This document shows, one piece after another, positions 1-7,274 of a stretch of DNA of 12,486 nt. The notes beneath the pieces are model-generated. The model ran no database searches. It was not told the DNA's origin and saw only the letters and a list, made by a program, of their open reading frames with translations. The position numbers were made by a program, and so were the translations under genes. The DNA is from CAYVZZ01 sp964456185 (GTDB lineage Bacteria > Pseudomonadota > Gammaproteobacteria > Pseudomonadales > Alcanivoracaceae), in the NCBI GenBank assembly GCA_964456185.1, contig CAYVZZ010000062.1, positions 1 through 12,486 of the forward strand. Reading direction: 5' to 3'. Within the stretch, counting starts at the first letter, position 1. Each line of letters opens with the position of its first letter.

Positions 1-27
1 GATACGTTGCAGATAATCGGTTGCCAT
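1..27 (-). CDS. ilvA: Threonine dehydratase, biosynthetic (5' end only, nine codons)
   Basis: Read on the minus strand, an ATG at 27 opens MATDYLQRI and runs off the window edge. A Shine-Dalgarno-like GAAGGC lies at 32-37, about five bases upstream of the ATG. Biosynthetic threonine dehydratases of gammaproteobacteria often begin with a similar short stretch ending in DYL-x-R-I, and ilvA is commonly divergent from rpiA, as it would be here. The enzyme deaminates threonine to 2-oxobutanoate, the first step of isoleucine synthesis. Only nine residues are visible, so the call rests on this short match and the neighbour. The ATG and ribosome binding site are seen directly; the identity is inferred. 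Confidence 0.6.
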
Positions 28-98
28 AATCGCCTTCGATCAATAAGGAAAAAATGAAATGGTATGCCCCTGCCGGTGGTTCGTCCACTCTCAGCCGT

Positions 99-104
99 TA
101 TAAT
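99..104 (+). promoter_or_regulatory. Candidate -10 element of the rpiA promoter
   Basis: A perfect TATAAT sits 25 bases before the rpiA ATG at 130. Transcription starting about seven bases downstream would give a leader of roughly 20 nt, enough to hold the GAGGGG ribosome binding site at 119-124. No good -35 hexamer is found 16-18 bp upstream. The element lies inside the longer open frame that begins at 64, which argues that translation starts at 130. Confidence 0.45.
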
Positions 105-129
105 GGCCACTCAACAAGAGGGGAAAACC

Positions 130-801
130 ATGGATCAGAACGCACGCAAAAAAGCCGCCGCTTACGCCGCCCTGCAATATTTGCCGGAAGACGCCATCAT
201 CGGCGTGGGCACTGGCTCTACCGCTGACTATTTTATTGATGCTTTGGCCAGCTTGGACGATAGCATCCGCGGTGCCGTGGCCAGTTCCGAGGCCAGCGCC
301 GAGCGTTTGCGTAGTCACGGCATTAACGTCGTCGAGCTGAACCAAGTCGATAAACTGGCGGTTTACGTCGATGGTGCCGACGAGGTGAACCTGCATCGCG
401 AAATGATCAAAGGCGGTGGCGGCGCACTAACACGCGAAAAAATCGTCGCCTCCTGCGCCAAACAATTCATTTGTATTGTTGATGACAGCAAGTGCGTCAC
501 CCGCTTGGGCAACTTCCCCTTACCGGTCGAAGTGATTCCCATGGCACGCTCGGCCATTGCCCGCAAGCTCGCGGTCATGGGTGGCGACCCGCAATGGCGC
601 GAGGGCTTTGTCACCGACAATGGCAATCACATTCTCGACGTGCATAACCTGAAAATCGACAACCCCATCGAGTTGGAGCGCACGCTCAACCATTGGCCGG
701 GTGTGGTGACCAACGGTTTGTTCGCACTGCGCCCTGCTAATGTCGTGCTGATTGGCGAAAAAGATGGGGTCGAGGTGCGCGAAGGCCCCTTTAGCGACTA
801 A
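130..801 (+). CDS. rpiA: Ribose-5-phosphate isomerase A
   Basis: RpiA interconverts ribose 5-phosphate and ribulose 5-phosphate in the cytosolic non-oxidative pentose phosphate pathway. The 223-aa product matches the usual family length (about 219 aa). Visible motifs are the phosphate-binding GVGTGST (residues 25-31), DGADE (81-85) and KGGGGALTREK (94-104). Counted from the ATG at 130, the active-site residues fall at D81, D84, K94 and E103, the numbering known for the E. coli enzyme. This supports 130 over the in-frame ATG at 64, as do the GAGGGG ribosome binding site at 119-124 and the TATAAT between the two candidate starts. The gene is divergent from ilvA. Its TAA directly abuts the stop codon of the convergent amidase gene, so its transcript must end inside that gene. 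Confidence 0.97.
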   Translation: MDQNARKKAAAYAALQYLPEDAIIGVGTGSTADYFIDALASLDDSIRGAVASSEASAERLRSHGINVVELNQVDKLAVYVDGADEVNLHREMIKGGGGALTREKIVASCAKQFICIVDDSKCVTRLGNFPLPVEVIPMARSAIARKLAVMGGDPQWREGFVTDNGNHILDVHNLKIDNPIELERTLNHWPGVVTNGLFALRPANVVLIGEKDGVEVREGPFSD

Positions 802-2280
802 TCATTCGGGCACCTGATCAAACCAGGGCTGCGCTTTTTCCAATTGCGCGGCCAATTGCAGCAACAGCGTTTCGCCACCATGCGGGCCGACAAATTGCAC
901 GCCCAACGGCAAACCGTTTTGACACCAGTGCAGCGGCACCGACATGGCGGGTACGCCGGTGAGGTTGGCCAGCTGAGTGAAGGGCACCCAGCGCAGGTTT
1001 TCCACGGCCATTTTCTCGATCATGCCGCTTTTGGCCACCAGCCCGAAACTGCCGCTTTTCATTAGCATACGCATGGCATATTGCTGCCATTTTGGCGTGG
1101 CAATCTCGCCGATTTTTGCCGGCGGTGCCGCCAGAGCCGGCGTCATAAAGAGGTCGTATTGCTCTAGGAATGCATTCATCTGCTGGCTGTATTGCAACCA
1201 GCGATGATAGGCCTCGGCGTAATCGGTGGCACTATATCGCCGCCCCATCATGGCCAGCGCCAAGGTATCCAGCTCAAAGCCTTCATTGCCGCAGCCGGTT
1301 AATGCTTTGACGCGGTCGACATGCAAGGCGGTGTCGACCATCCACATCACCAAAAAGTCTTGTGCCAGTTGCAAGCCATCGATTGGCGGCTCGGCCATTT
1401 CCACGCGATGCCCCAACGACTGCAATAATTGCGCGGCGTCTTCCAACGCCTGCCGCGCCTCATCGTCTACCGGTGTGCCAATGGGCGATTGACTGGAGAA
1501 GGCGATACACAAGGTATCGGGCGCTTGCTTAATGGCTTCTTGGTAAGACGTCGCCGGTGGCGCGACGTGAAAAAGTGAAGCGGTTTCGGAGCCACATTCT
1601 ACATCCAATAACGCCGCAGAATCACGCACGCTGCGCGTTAATACATGATTAATGACTGCGCCGTGCATGTCTTCACCGGCGGCAGGCCCCAATGGTGTGC
1701 GCCCACGCCCGGGCTTTAATCCAAACAGGCCACAACATGCCGCCGGAATGCGAATGGAACCGCCGCCATCATTGGCACCGGCTGCCGGCACAATACCCGC
1801 CGCAACGGCAGCTGCAGAACCGCCCGACGAGCCGCCGGGGATATGGTCGGTGTTCCAAGGGTTTCGCGTGGCACCCCAAGCATCCGGTTCGGTAATCGCC
1901 TTGCGGCCAAACTCGGGGGTATTGGTGCGTCCGGCCACCACCAGCCCCGCATCCAGCCAACGGCGGGTCATTTCACTATGGGCATCCGGCGTGAAACGCG
2001 CCTCTTTTAATGCTTTGTTGCCCATGGCCGTTGGCACACCGGCATACTCTTGCATCAAGTCTTTCACCAGAAAAGGCACACCGGCAAACGCCCCCGACAA
2101 CGGCTGCTTGGCACGCTCACGGGCGATATCAAACATCGGCATCACAATAGTGTTCAACTTGGCTTGCTGTTGCGCACTATCCAATGCCACGCGAAGCAAC
2201 TCGCTGGCAGACACCTCGCCCGCTGCCACCAACGCCGCCAAGCCAATGGCATCATACTGCCGATATTCCGAAAAACGCAT
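802..2280 (-). CDS. Amidase-signature family hydrolase, similar to 6-aminohexanoate cyclic dimer hydrolase (NylA)
   Basis: A 492-aa member of the amidase signature family, which hydrolyses amide bonds with a Ser-cisSer-Lys triad. K73 lies in PFLVKDL, the cis-Ser is S151 in GGSSGGS (149-155), and the nucleophile is S175 in GGGSIRIPA (172-180). The 24-residue spacing between the two serines is the family norm. As I recall NylA (about 493 aa; Lys72, Ser150, Ser174), all three are offset here by one residue, so this subgroup fits best. There is no signal peptide, so it is probably cytosolic. The natural substrate is unknown: homologues are common in bacteria never exposed to nylon by-products, and a plain amidase name is safer. 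The ATG at 2280 is chosen because GAGGA stands just upstream; the in-frame start at 2298 lacks one. The gene stands alone. Confidence 0.9.
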   Translation of the reverse strand: MRFSEYRQYDAIGLAALVAAGEVSASELLRVALDSAQQQAKLNTIVMPMFDIARERAKQPLSGAFAGVPFLVKDLMQEYAGVPTAMGNKALKEARFTPDAHSEMTRRWLDAGLVVAGRTNTPEFGRKAITEPDAWGATRNPWNTDHIPGGSSGGSAAAVAAGIVPAAGANDGGGSIRIPAACCGLFGLKPGRGRTPLGPAAGEDMHGAVINHVLTRSVRDSAALLDVECGSETASLFHVAPPATSYQEAIKQAPDTLCIAFSSQSPIGTPVDDEARQALEDAAQLLQSLGHRVEMAEPPIDGLQLAQDFLVMWMVDTALHVDRVKALTGCGNEGFELDTLALAMMGRRYSATDYAEAYHRWLQYSQQMNAFLEQYDLFMTPALAAPPAKIGEIATPKWQQYAMRMLMKSGSFGLVAKSGMIEKMAVENLRWVPFTQLANLTGVPAMSVPLHWCQNGLPLGVQFVGPHGGETLLLQLAAQLEKAQPWFDQVPE

Positions 2281-2334
2281 AGCATCCTCACAAGGCAAAC
2301 AAACAGTGTTTTGAGTGTGTTATGTGCTCGCCAG

Positions 2335-2357
2335 AAGGTCAATCTCTTTTAGACCTT
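2335..2357. repeat. Inverted repeat in the amidase / 3D-lipoprotein divergent region
   Basis: AAGGTC (2335-2340) and GACCTT (2352-2357) form a perfect 6-bp inverted repeat around an 11-base spacer. On the minus strand one arm overlaps TTGACC, a good -35 hexamer pointing toward the amidase. A convincing -10 is not visible: CACACT at 17 bp is weak. The repeat could be an operator or chance. Confidence 0.3.
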
Positions 2358-2415
2358 TTCACACTTGAAGAAACATGACACGGTGGAGAAAAAATAATTA
2401 CTTAAAGAGGACATT

Positions 2416-2829
2416 ATGAAACGCATCGGACTGCTGCTTGCTGCACTCACTTTTTCCTTCAGCTTGGCGGCCTGCAGCCAAGAACCCGAACCCGGCGCGC
2501 ATAGCCTGGAGGTCACGGCTACGGCCTACACCACTCGTCCGGAAGAAACCAAAAACTATGCGCCTGGCATTACCGCCTGGGGCGACACCTTAAAACCCGG
2601 CATGAAAGCCATTGCCGTGTCACGCGATCTCATCAAAAAAGGACTCACCCATCTCACCAAAGTCACTATCGACGGGTTGCCTGGCACCTATGTCGTGCGT
2701 GACAAAATGAACAAGCGCTGGGAAAAGAAAATCGATATTTACATGGGAACTGACGTGAAGAAGGCGCACCATTTTGGCAAGCGCAAGGTAACCATCCACT
2801 GGACCGTGCCGCCACAGCACAAAAAATAA
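2416..2829 (+). CDS. 3D-domain lipoprotein
   Basis: A 137-aa predicted lipoprotein. The N-terminus is a short hydrophobic signal ending in lipobox LAAC, with C20 as the lipidation site. Residues about 31-131 match the 3D domain, a small double-psi beta-barrel named for three conserved aspartates and found in MltA-type lytic transglycosylases and resuscitation factors. The three aspartates appear to be D57 (AWGDTL), D96 (VVRDKM) and D107 (KIDIYM). The rest of the MltA catalytic region is absent, so peptidoglycan contact is possible but lytic activity is not shown. S21 follows the cysteine, which would favour outer-membrane sorting. AAAGAGG at 2404-2410 is a good ribosome binding site. The gene is divergent from the amidase and lies 12 bp upstream of an NTF2-like gene, with which it is probably co-transcribed. 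Confidence 0.85.
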   Translation: MKRIGLLLAALTFSFSLAACSQEPEPGAHSLEVTATAYTTRPEETKNYAPGITAWGDTLKPGMKAIAVSRDLIKKGLTHLTKVTIDGLPGTYVVRDKMNKRWEKKIDIYMGTDVKKAHHFGKRKVTIHWTVPPQHKK

Positions 2830-2841
2830 TAGCGCACTGAT

Positions 2842-3306
2842 ATGAGCTACCCAACCATCAAACAACCCGAGCAACTCCCCGCCGTGTTTGTGCAAGCCTG
2901 GGCACAACGCGATGCAGACGGTTTAGCCGCACTTTTTGTGGAGGATGCCGATTTTGTTAATGTCACCGGCCTTTGGTGGCATGACCGCGAGGCCATTCGC
3001 AAGGCGCACGCTTATGGGCTGGCGCACATCTTTGCCGATTCCAACCTGCAACTATTGGGTACCAAGGTGCGCTATCTCGCCGATGATATTGCCGTGGTTC
3101 ACTCTCGTATGCGGCTTAGCGGACAATCCCCCATTGGCGATGTCGGCGCACCCGCGCCAAGGCGCACGGTCTTCTCTTTTGTTGTGCAGCGGCGAGAAGA
3201 AGAGTGGCGCTGTGTGTCGGCACAAAACACCGACATTGCGCCGGGCATGGAAACCAACGTCATCGATGCCAAGGGGCAGATGCACTCGGTGGATTATCGT
3301 CAGTAG
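2842..3306 (+). CDS. NTF2-like (SnoaL / SgcJ-EcaC / DUF4440-type) protein
   Basis: A 154-aa cytosolic protein with the pattern of the NTF2-like superfamily. The opening helix VQAWAQRDADGLAALF (17-32) leads into EDADFVNVTGLWWHDREAI (34-52), followed by beta strands ending in TVFSFVVQRREEEWRCVSAQNT (109-130). Such proteins form a cone-shaped pocket. Members are described as small-molecule isomerases, hydrolases or binding proteins, and most are uncharacterised. No ligand can be deduced. The region between the upstream stop and the ATG lacks a clear Shine-Dalgarno, which with the 12-bp spacing suggests translational coupling to the 3D lipoprotein gene. Its 3' end converges on wrbA across a 46-bp spacer holding a hairpin. 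Confidence 0.75.
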   Translation: MSYPTIKQPEQLPAVFVQAWAQRDADGLAALFVEDADFVNVTGLWWHDREAIRKAHAYGLAHIFADSNLQLLGTKVRYLADDIAVVHSRMRLSGQSPIGDVGAPAPRRTVFSFVVQRREEEWRCVSAQNTDIAPGMETNVIDAKGQMHSVDYRQ

Positions 3307-3315
3307 GAAGGAGAG

Positions 3316-3345
3316 TCGGGTCGACACGGATGGGTGCCGACCCGA
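3316..3345. terminator. Hairpin between convergent genes, possible bidirectional terminator
   Basis: TCGGGTCGACAC (3316-3327) pairs with GTGCCGACCCGA (3334-3345) around a six-base loop. This gives a 12-bp stem with one A/C mismatch, placed exactly between the ends of the NTF2-like gene and wrbA. No T-tract follows on either strand, so it is not a classical intrinsic terminator. It may still stop transcripts with help from Rho, or protect both 3' ends. Confidence 0.5.
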
Positions 3346-3352
3346 TGTTACA

Positions 3353-3946
3353 TCAGGCGGTCATTTTCGCAGCGACTTCCAGTAGCCGCTTCACCTGCAC
3401 GGTGATAGTGGCTTTGTCGTCATCACCAAACGGCTGACCTTGAGTGTGGCTGTAGCCGTAGGGATTACCACCGGTTTTATAAATGGCCGGATCGGTAAAA
3501 CCGGGAGCCGCAATCACACAGCCCCAATGAATCGCCGACGCATAAAACGACATTAATGTTTGTTCCTGACCGCCATGCTCATTTTTGGCGGATGTCATGG
3601 CAGAAATGGCTTTATTGGCCAATTTGCCTTGCGCCCAAATGGGACCCAGCGTATCGATAAAGGCGCGAATCTGGCTGCATTGCACCCCAAAACGCGTGGG
3701 CGCTGAAAATAAGAAAGCATCCGCCCAGACCAAGTCATCGGGAGTCGCTTCCGGGATATCGGCGGTTTTATCTGCCACGGCTTTCCAGGCCTCCTGGCCT
3801 GCCACCACTTCCGCCGGTGCAGTTTCGCGTGCTTTCACCAAACGCACTTCGGCACCCGCCGCTTTAGCTGCTTCAGCGGCGATGCTGGCCATTTCGTAGT
3901 TGGTGCCGTAAGTCGAGTAGTAAACGATAGCGAGTTTAACGCTCAT
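3353..3946 (-). CDS. wrbA: WrbA-type NAD(P)H:quinone oxidoreductase
   Basis: A 197-aa flavodoxin-fold protein, close to the 198 aa of E. coli WrbA. WrbA proteins are FMN-dependent tetramers that reduce quinones by two electrons, avoiding semiquinone radicals. Features are the phosphate-binding loop after the first strand (YYSTYGTNYEMA, 9-20), SAPTRFGVQCSQIRAFID (81-98; compare the family's TPTRFG), GGQEQTL (125-131) and GGNPYGY (159-165). All three regions match the WrbA subgroup rather than ordinary flavodoxins. The longer frame opening at 4045 is rejected, because AAGGAGA stands five bases upstream of the ATG at 3946 and residues before it match nothing. The gene is a single unit, convergent with the NTF2-like gene and divergent from the 75-aa ORF. 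Family members are often stress-induced, but nothing here shows that. Confidence 0.92.
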   Translation of the reverse strand: MSVKLAIVYYSTYGTNYEMASIAAEAAKAAGAEVRLVKARETAPAEVVAGQEAWKAVADKTADIPEATPDDLVWADAFLFSAPTRFGVQCSQIRAFIDTLGPIWAQGKLANKAISAMTSAKNEHGGQEQTLMSFYASAIHWGCVIAAPGFTDPAIYKTGGNPYGYSHTQGQPFGDDDKATITVQVKRLLEVAAKMTA

Positions 3947-4101
3947 GAGAGTCTCCTTGTTTATCAGAATCGCAGTTATCCCACTCCCTGCATTGTGGCA
4001 GTTGACAACCAAAAGAGAAGATGTCGTTATGGAACAAACTGTCACGCAAAGCGGGTTAATACAACAACAAATGAAGAAGGGGCGTGGCCGTATTCATTCA
4101 A

Positions 4102-4131
4102 TATTGCAATAAAAGTGATATGTCGTATGCT
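4102..4131 (+). promoter_or_regulatory. Candidate promoter for the 75-aa ORF, with a palindrome over the -35
   Basis: TTGCAA (4104-4109) and TATGCT (4126-4131) are separated by 16 bp; each matches the sigma-70 consensus at four of six positions. The start point would be near 4138, giving a leader of about 60 nt. The -35 lies within the perfect 10-bp palindrome TATTGCAATA (4102-4111), a possible operator. The rest of 3947-4199 is AT-rich intergenic DNA that must also hold the wrbA promoter, for which I see no convincing pair. Confidence 0.3.
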
Positions 4132-4199
4132 AGTTTGGCCGGTTATATTTAATCGACTAACGTTTAGACTTAACAATCAACAAGAAAGAGGGAAGCATC

Positions 4200-4427
4200 A
4201 TGAGCGATACTTGGTTGCCCAGCCTAATCACCGCAACACCACAGGAAGGCTTTGAATTGGCCATCACCTTGAGCCGTCGTGGGGTGAAATACACTCAACC
4301 CGATACCGATGTGCTGCACAAGTTGCGTCCGGAATATGCCAACTCGGCGGAAGGGCTGACTGCGGCATCACAGGTTGTTGCCACTAATTTCCAAACAGTT
4401 GCCGCTGCGAACAACTACTGGAAGTAA
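4200..4427 (+). CDS. Hypothetical 75-aa protein
   Basis: I do not recognise this protein. It starts MSDTWLPSLI and ends AANNYWK, has no signal peptide, membrane segment or cysteine, and looks mainly helical and soluble. The Ala/Ser/Thr/Val-rich stretch from about residue 48 to 71 (SAEGLTAASQVVATNFQTVAAA) could be an amphipathic helix. Coding is supported by GAGGGA at 4188-4193, six bases before the ATG, and by an intrinsic terminator beginning eight bases after the stop. It therefore looks like a complete monocistronic unit. It is divergent from wrbA and convergent with the MFS transporter gene. No function is proposed. Confidence 0.7.
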   Translation: MSDTWLPSLITATPQEGFELAITLSRRGVKYTQPDTDVLHKLRPEYANSAEGLTAASQVVATNFQTVAAANNYWK

Positions 4428-4434
4428 TGCCAAA

Positions 4435-4473
4435 AGCCACACCTAAAAATGTTCAGGTGTGGCTATTGTTATT
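4435..4473 (+). terminator. Rho-independent terminator of the 75-aa ORF
   Basis: AGCCACACCT (4435-4444) and AGGTGTGGCT (4455-4464) form a perfect 10-bp stem with a 10-base loop, followed by the T-rich ATTGTTATT (4465-4473). Read in the other direction the same stem is followed by TTTT, so it may also end the MFS transporter transcript. The T-rich tail runs straight into the assembly gap. Confidence 0.88.
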
Positions 4474-4483
4474 NNNNNNNNNN
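4474..4483. other. Assembly gap (10 N)
   Basis: Ten unresolved bases fall at the 3' end of the MFS transporter gene, directly next to the terminator. The true gap length cannot be known from the window. Confidence 0.98.
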
Positions 4484-5907
4484 AGCGCAATCCACTGCGC
4501 AACAAATATCGCCAACACAATCACCATAAATCCCGCGATAAAGGCTTTTGCCCAACTCTGGTTTATGCTCAATACGGCAAATGACACCGCCGTTACCAGG
4601 CTCAACCCAATGGCCGTGCCTACTTGCTGAACAGTCTGCATGACACCGCCAGACGAACCCGCATATTCCAGTGGTACGTCCTCCAACGTGAGGGTTTGGT
4701 TGGGGCTTACAACCGCCCCGGCACCCGCACCAAATATGGCTAGCACCAGCATTAGCCACCACTCACTAATCCCGTCTTGGGCGTGCCAATAAACCACCAA
4801 CATGCAACCCAGAATGCCAACCAGCGCCACATAAATGCCCCAGACCACAAGACGGCGGCCAAAACGATCTACCTGTCGGCCAGCCCAAACCGACACCACG
4901 CCTGTCATGATGGCAGCAGGCAACCCCAGCAAACCGGATACCAAGGCAGAGTGATGCAGCCCTTGCTGAAAATACAAATTGAGAATGACCCAAATACTGG
5001 CCACGCCAAAGAAAAAGAACGCCAACATTAGCGAGCCATTACGGAAGCTGGACACATGAAACAGGCGCAAATCCACCATGGGACTCTTGCCCTTTGCTTG
5101 GTAGCGACGCTCCCATACTACCCACACCGCCAGCAATAACGCCCCAATGGGCAAGGCCAACCAAGTTAGCGCCATTTGCCGCCCCTCGACAAAGGGCAGC
5201 AACACCCCTAGCACGGCCAGCCCAAGCAATAGCGTGCCGATGGGGTCCAGGTCATGGCTTTTGCGCGCCGCTTTTCCATCATGCAGGTGCGAGGCCAGCA
5301 AGGGCTTCGGAAACCAAATAGTGCCCAGCAAAATAGCCAACAACCCGACCGGCAAATTAATAAAGAAAATATAACGCCAGCCATTTTCCTCACCGAAAAG
5401 ATGAATCAGGAGGCCACCCAAAGTAGGGCCAATAGCCACTGCCACACCAACCACCCCGCCGAAGATTCCAAAGGCTCGCCCACGCTCGGCGTCATGAAAA
5501 TATTGCTGAATAATGCCGATAATTTGCGGCACCATAATGCCCGCGCCAAAGCCTTGCACACCACGGGCGATGTTCAATATATCCGGGTCCCCCGCTAACC
5601 CCGACCACAAAGAAGCGGCGGTAAAAACGGCGATGCCAATCAGGAACATGCCTTCACGACCAAACAAGTCGCCCATACGGCCGGCTGCCACCTGCAACAC
5701 CCCAAAGGCCAAGGCGTAACCAGCGACTACCCATTGGATATCTGCCTCGGTTGCGCCGATTCCCACTTGGATAGAAGGCAGCGCCACCGTGACAATGCTG
5801 ACATCCAACAAGGCCATAAAGAGCCCCATGGATACCACCCACAACACGCGCCAGCGTTGTTTAGACTCGGTTTGATTGTATGTTGTGTTGTGCATGCGTG
5901 TAGCCAT
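4484..5907 (-). CDS. DHA2-family (EmrB/QacA-type, 14-segment) MFS exporter, 3' end lost in gap
   Basis: About 474 residues are visible, nearly the full length of a 14-helix drug:H+ antiporter. Diagnostic motifs are LDVSIVTVALPSI in the first helix (34-46), motif A GRMGDLFGREGMFLIG (76-91), motif C-like GPTLGGLLI (160-168) and WRYIFFINLPVG (177-188). These place it in the DHA2 branch, inner-membrane exporters driven by the proton gradient, often of drugs or dyes. Its substrate is unknown. The visible part ends in the last hydrophobic helix (VIVLAIFVAQWIA). Only a few residues and the stop should be missing, inside or just past the gap. The ATG at 5907 shares its A with the TGA of ktrB (TGATG), implying translational coupling. 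ATG 5895 is an alternative start but has no better ribosome binding site. No periplasmic adaptor gene is nearby. Confidence 0.9.
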
Positions 5908-7265
5908 CACCCAATAAACACCTGTCCCTCGGCATAGTTAATGCGGTTGGGCTGGCGGCGGGTTAACAGGAATGCCAAGGTCAACGGGCCGACACGCCCG
6001 ACAAACATCAGCACAATCAGCAAAGATTGACCGGCACCAGATAATTTCGGCGTCAAATTAAGTGATAGGCCGGTGGTACTCAAAGCTGATACCACTTCAA
6101 ACAACTCGGCTTTGAAGGGTTGGTTGGGGTCGGTCAGCGACAAGAGAAACACACCCAGTACCACCGTCATCAAACTGACCAGACTCACTGCCAGCGCCTT
6201 ATACACCACTGGCAGGCCGATACTGCGCGAAAACACCACCGGCCTGTCGCGCCCGGTGAGAAAGCTGCGCGTGGTGAGCAGCAGGGTCATCATGGTGGAG
6301 ACTTTGATGCCGCCACCGGTGGAATTGGTGCCGGCACCGATAAACATCAGCACCACCAGTACGACCAGGCTGGCATTGCACAAATTCGTCAAATCAATGG
6401 AGGCAAAGCCAGCAGTACGTGCGGTAACGGATTGAAACCAGCCGCCCCAGAGTTTGCCGTCCAGTGCAAGTTGTCCCAGCGTATCGGGGTTGTTCCATTC
6501 GATGCAGGTTAGCAGCACAGCACCGATAACCAACAAGGCAATGGTACCGACTAAGGTGAGTTTAGTGTGCAGGCTGAATTTGCGCTGCCGACGCCACTGC
6601 CAACACTCGGTAACGACCGTAAAACCAAGGCCTCCAGCGATAATCAACGCACTGATAACGACAATAATAGAACCGTCATCGACGCGACTTATCAAGTTAT
6701 CCGACCAGAGTGAGAAACCGGCGTTGTTAAATGCACTCACGGCATGAAAGAGGCTAAAAAACAGCCCCTTCTCCCACCCCATTTCAGGCACCCAGCTAAA
6801 AGCCAACAGCGCCACACCAATGCCTTCGGCCACCAACACAAACAAGCCAATGCGTTTTAACAACCATTTCATGTCTTGTGGCTGCGTCTGATTCATGGCG
6901 TCGCTGACCAGTCGTTGATAGCCCAACCCCAAACGGCCACCCAATAAAATCAGCGTTAAGGCTGCAAATGTCATGATGCCCAAGCCGCCCAATTGCATCA
7001 GCAGAATCATCACACATTGGCCAAAGGTGGTGAGCTGACTGCCGACATCGATAACCGTTAAGCCGGTAACGCAAACGGCGCTGGTGGCGGTAAATAGGGC
7101 TTGTAACCAAGTTAACTCACCCAGATGCGACCAGGGCAGCTTTAGCGCCACGGCACCCGACAAAATCAGCCCCAGCAACCCTACCGCCAACAACAATGGC
7201 GGACTGGCGTGCCAAGCTTTACGGCTATGGCGTCGAAACCAAACACCGGGTGAAATATCGCGCAT
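5907..7265 (-). CDS. ktrB: KtrB, potassium-translocating subunit of the KtrAB uptake system
   Basis: A 452-aa inner-membrane protein of the TrkH/KtrB/HKT superfamily, built from four pore-loop repeats. Each repeat supplies one selectivity-filter glycine: G68 in CVTGL, G183 in NNAGF, G286 in RTAGF and G399 in STTGL. The gate loop GAGTNSTGGGIKVST (310-324), placed between the third and fourth filters, and the conserved FVGRVGPLT (421-429) near the C-terminus are both present. The length fits KtrB better than TrkH (about 480 aa or more). KtrB passes K+ inward, in characterised systems dependent on Na+, and requires a KtrA ring for full activity. The gene starts nine bases after ktrA, whose stop codon overlaps the AAGG ribosome binding site, so the two are one operon. 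Confidence 0.95.
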   Translation of the reverse strand: MRDISPGVWFRRHSRKAWHASPPLLLAVGLLGLILSGAVALKLPWSHLGELTWLQALFTATSAVCVTGLTVIDVGSQLTTFGQCVMILLMQLGGLGIMTFAALTLILLGGRLGLGYQRLVSDAMNQTQPQDMKWLLKRIGLFVLVAEGIGVALLAFSWVPEMGWEKGLFFSLFHAVSAFNNAGFSLWSDNLISRVDDGSIIVVISALIIAGGLGFTVVTECWQWRRQRKFSLHTKLTLVGTIALLVIGAVLLTCIEWNNPDTLGQLALDGKLWGGWFQSVTARTAGFASIDLTNLCNASLVVLVVLMFIGAGTNSTGGGIKVSTMMTLLLTTRSFLTGRDRPVVFSRSIGLPVVYKALAVSLVSLMTVVLGVFLLSLTDPNQPFKAELFEVVSALSTTGLSLNLTPKLSGAGQSLLIVLMFVGRVGPLTLAFLLTRRQPNRINYAEGQVFIG

Positions 7266-7274
7266 TGCTGTGCC

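Noticed and set aside
64..129. Longer rpiA frame starting at ATG 64
   Set aside because: The added 22 residues match nothing, a TATAAT lies inside them, and starting at 130 restores the E. coli numbering of catalytic residues.
1652..2314. 220-aa plus-strand ORF opposite the amidase gene
   Set aside because: It is a shadow of a well-supported gene; its protein is low-complexity and shows no domain.
3785..3801. CAGGCC / GGCCTG inverted repeat
   Set aside because: It lies within wrbA coding sequence and is explained by GC-rich codons; arms of six bases are expected by chance.
3947..4045. 33-residue N-terminal extension of WrbA
   Set aside because: An excellent AAGGAGA precedes the ATG at 3946, and flavodoxin-fold proteins begin directly with that first strand.
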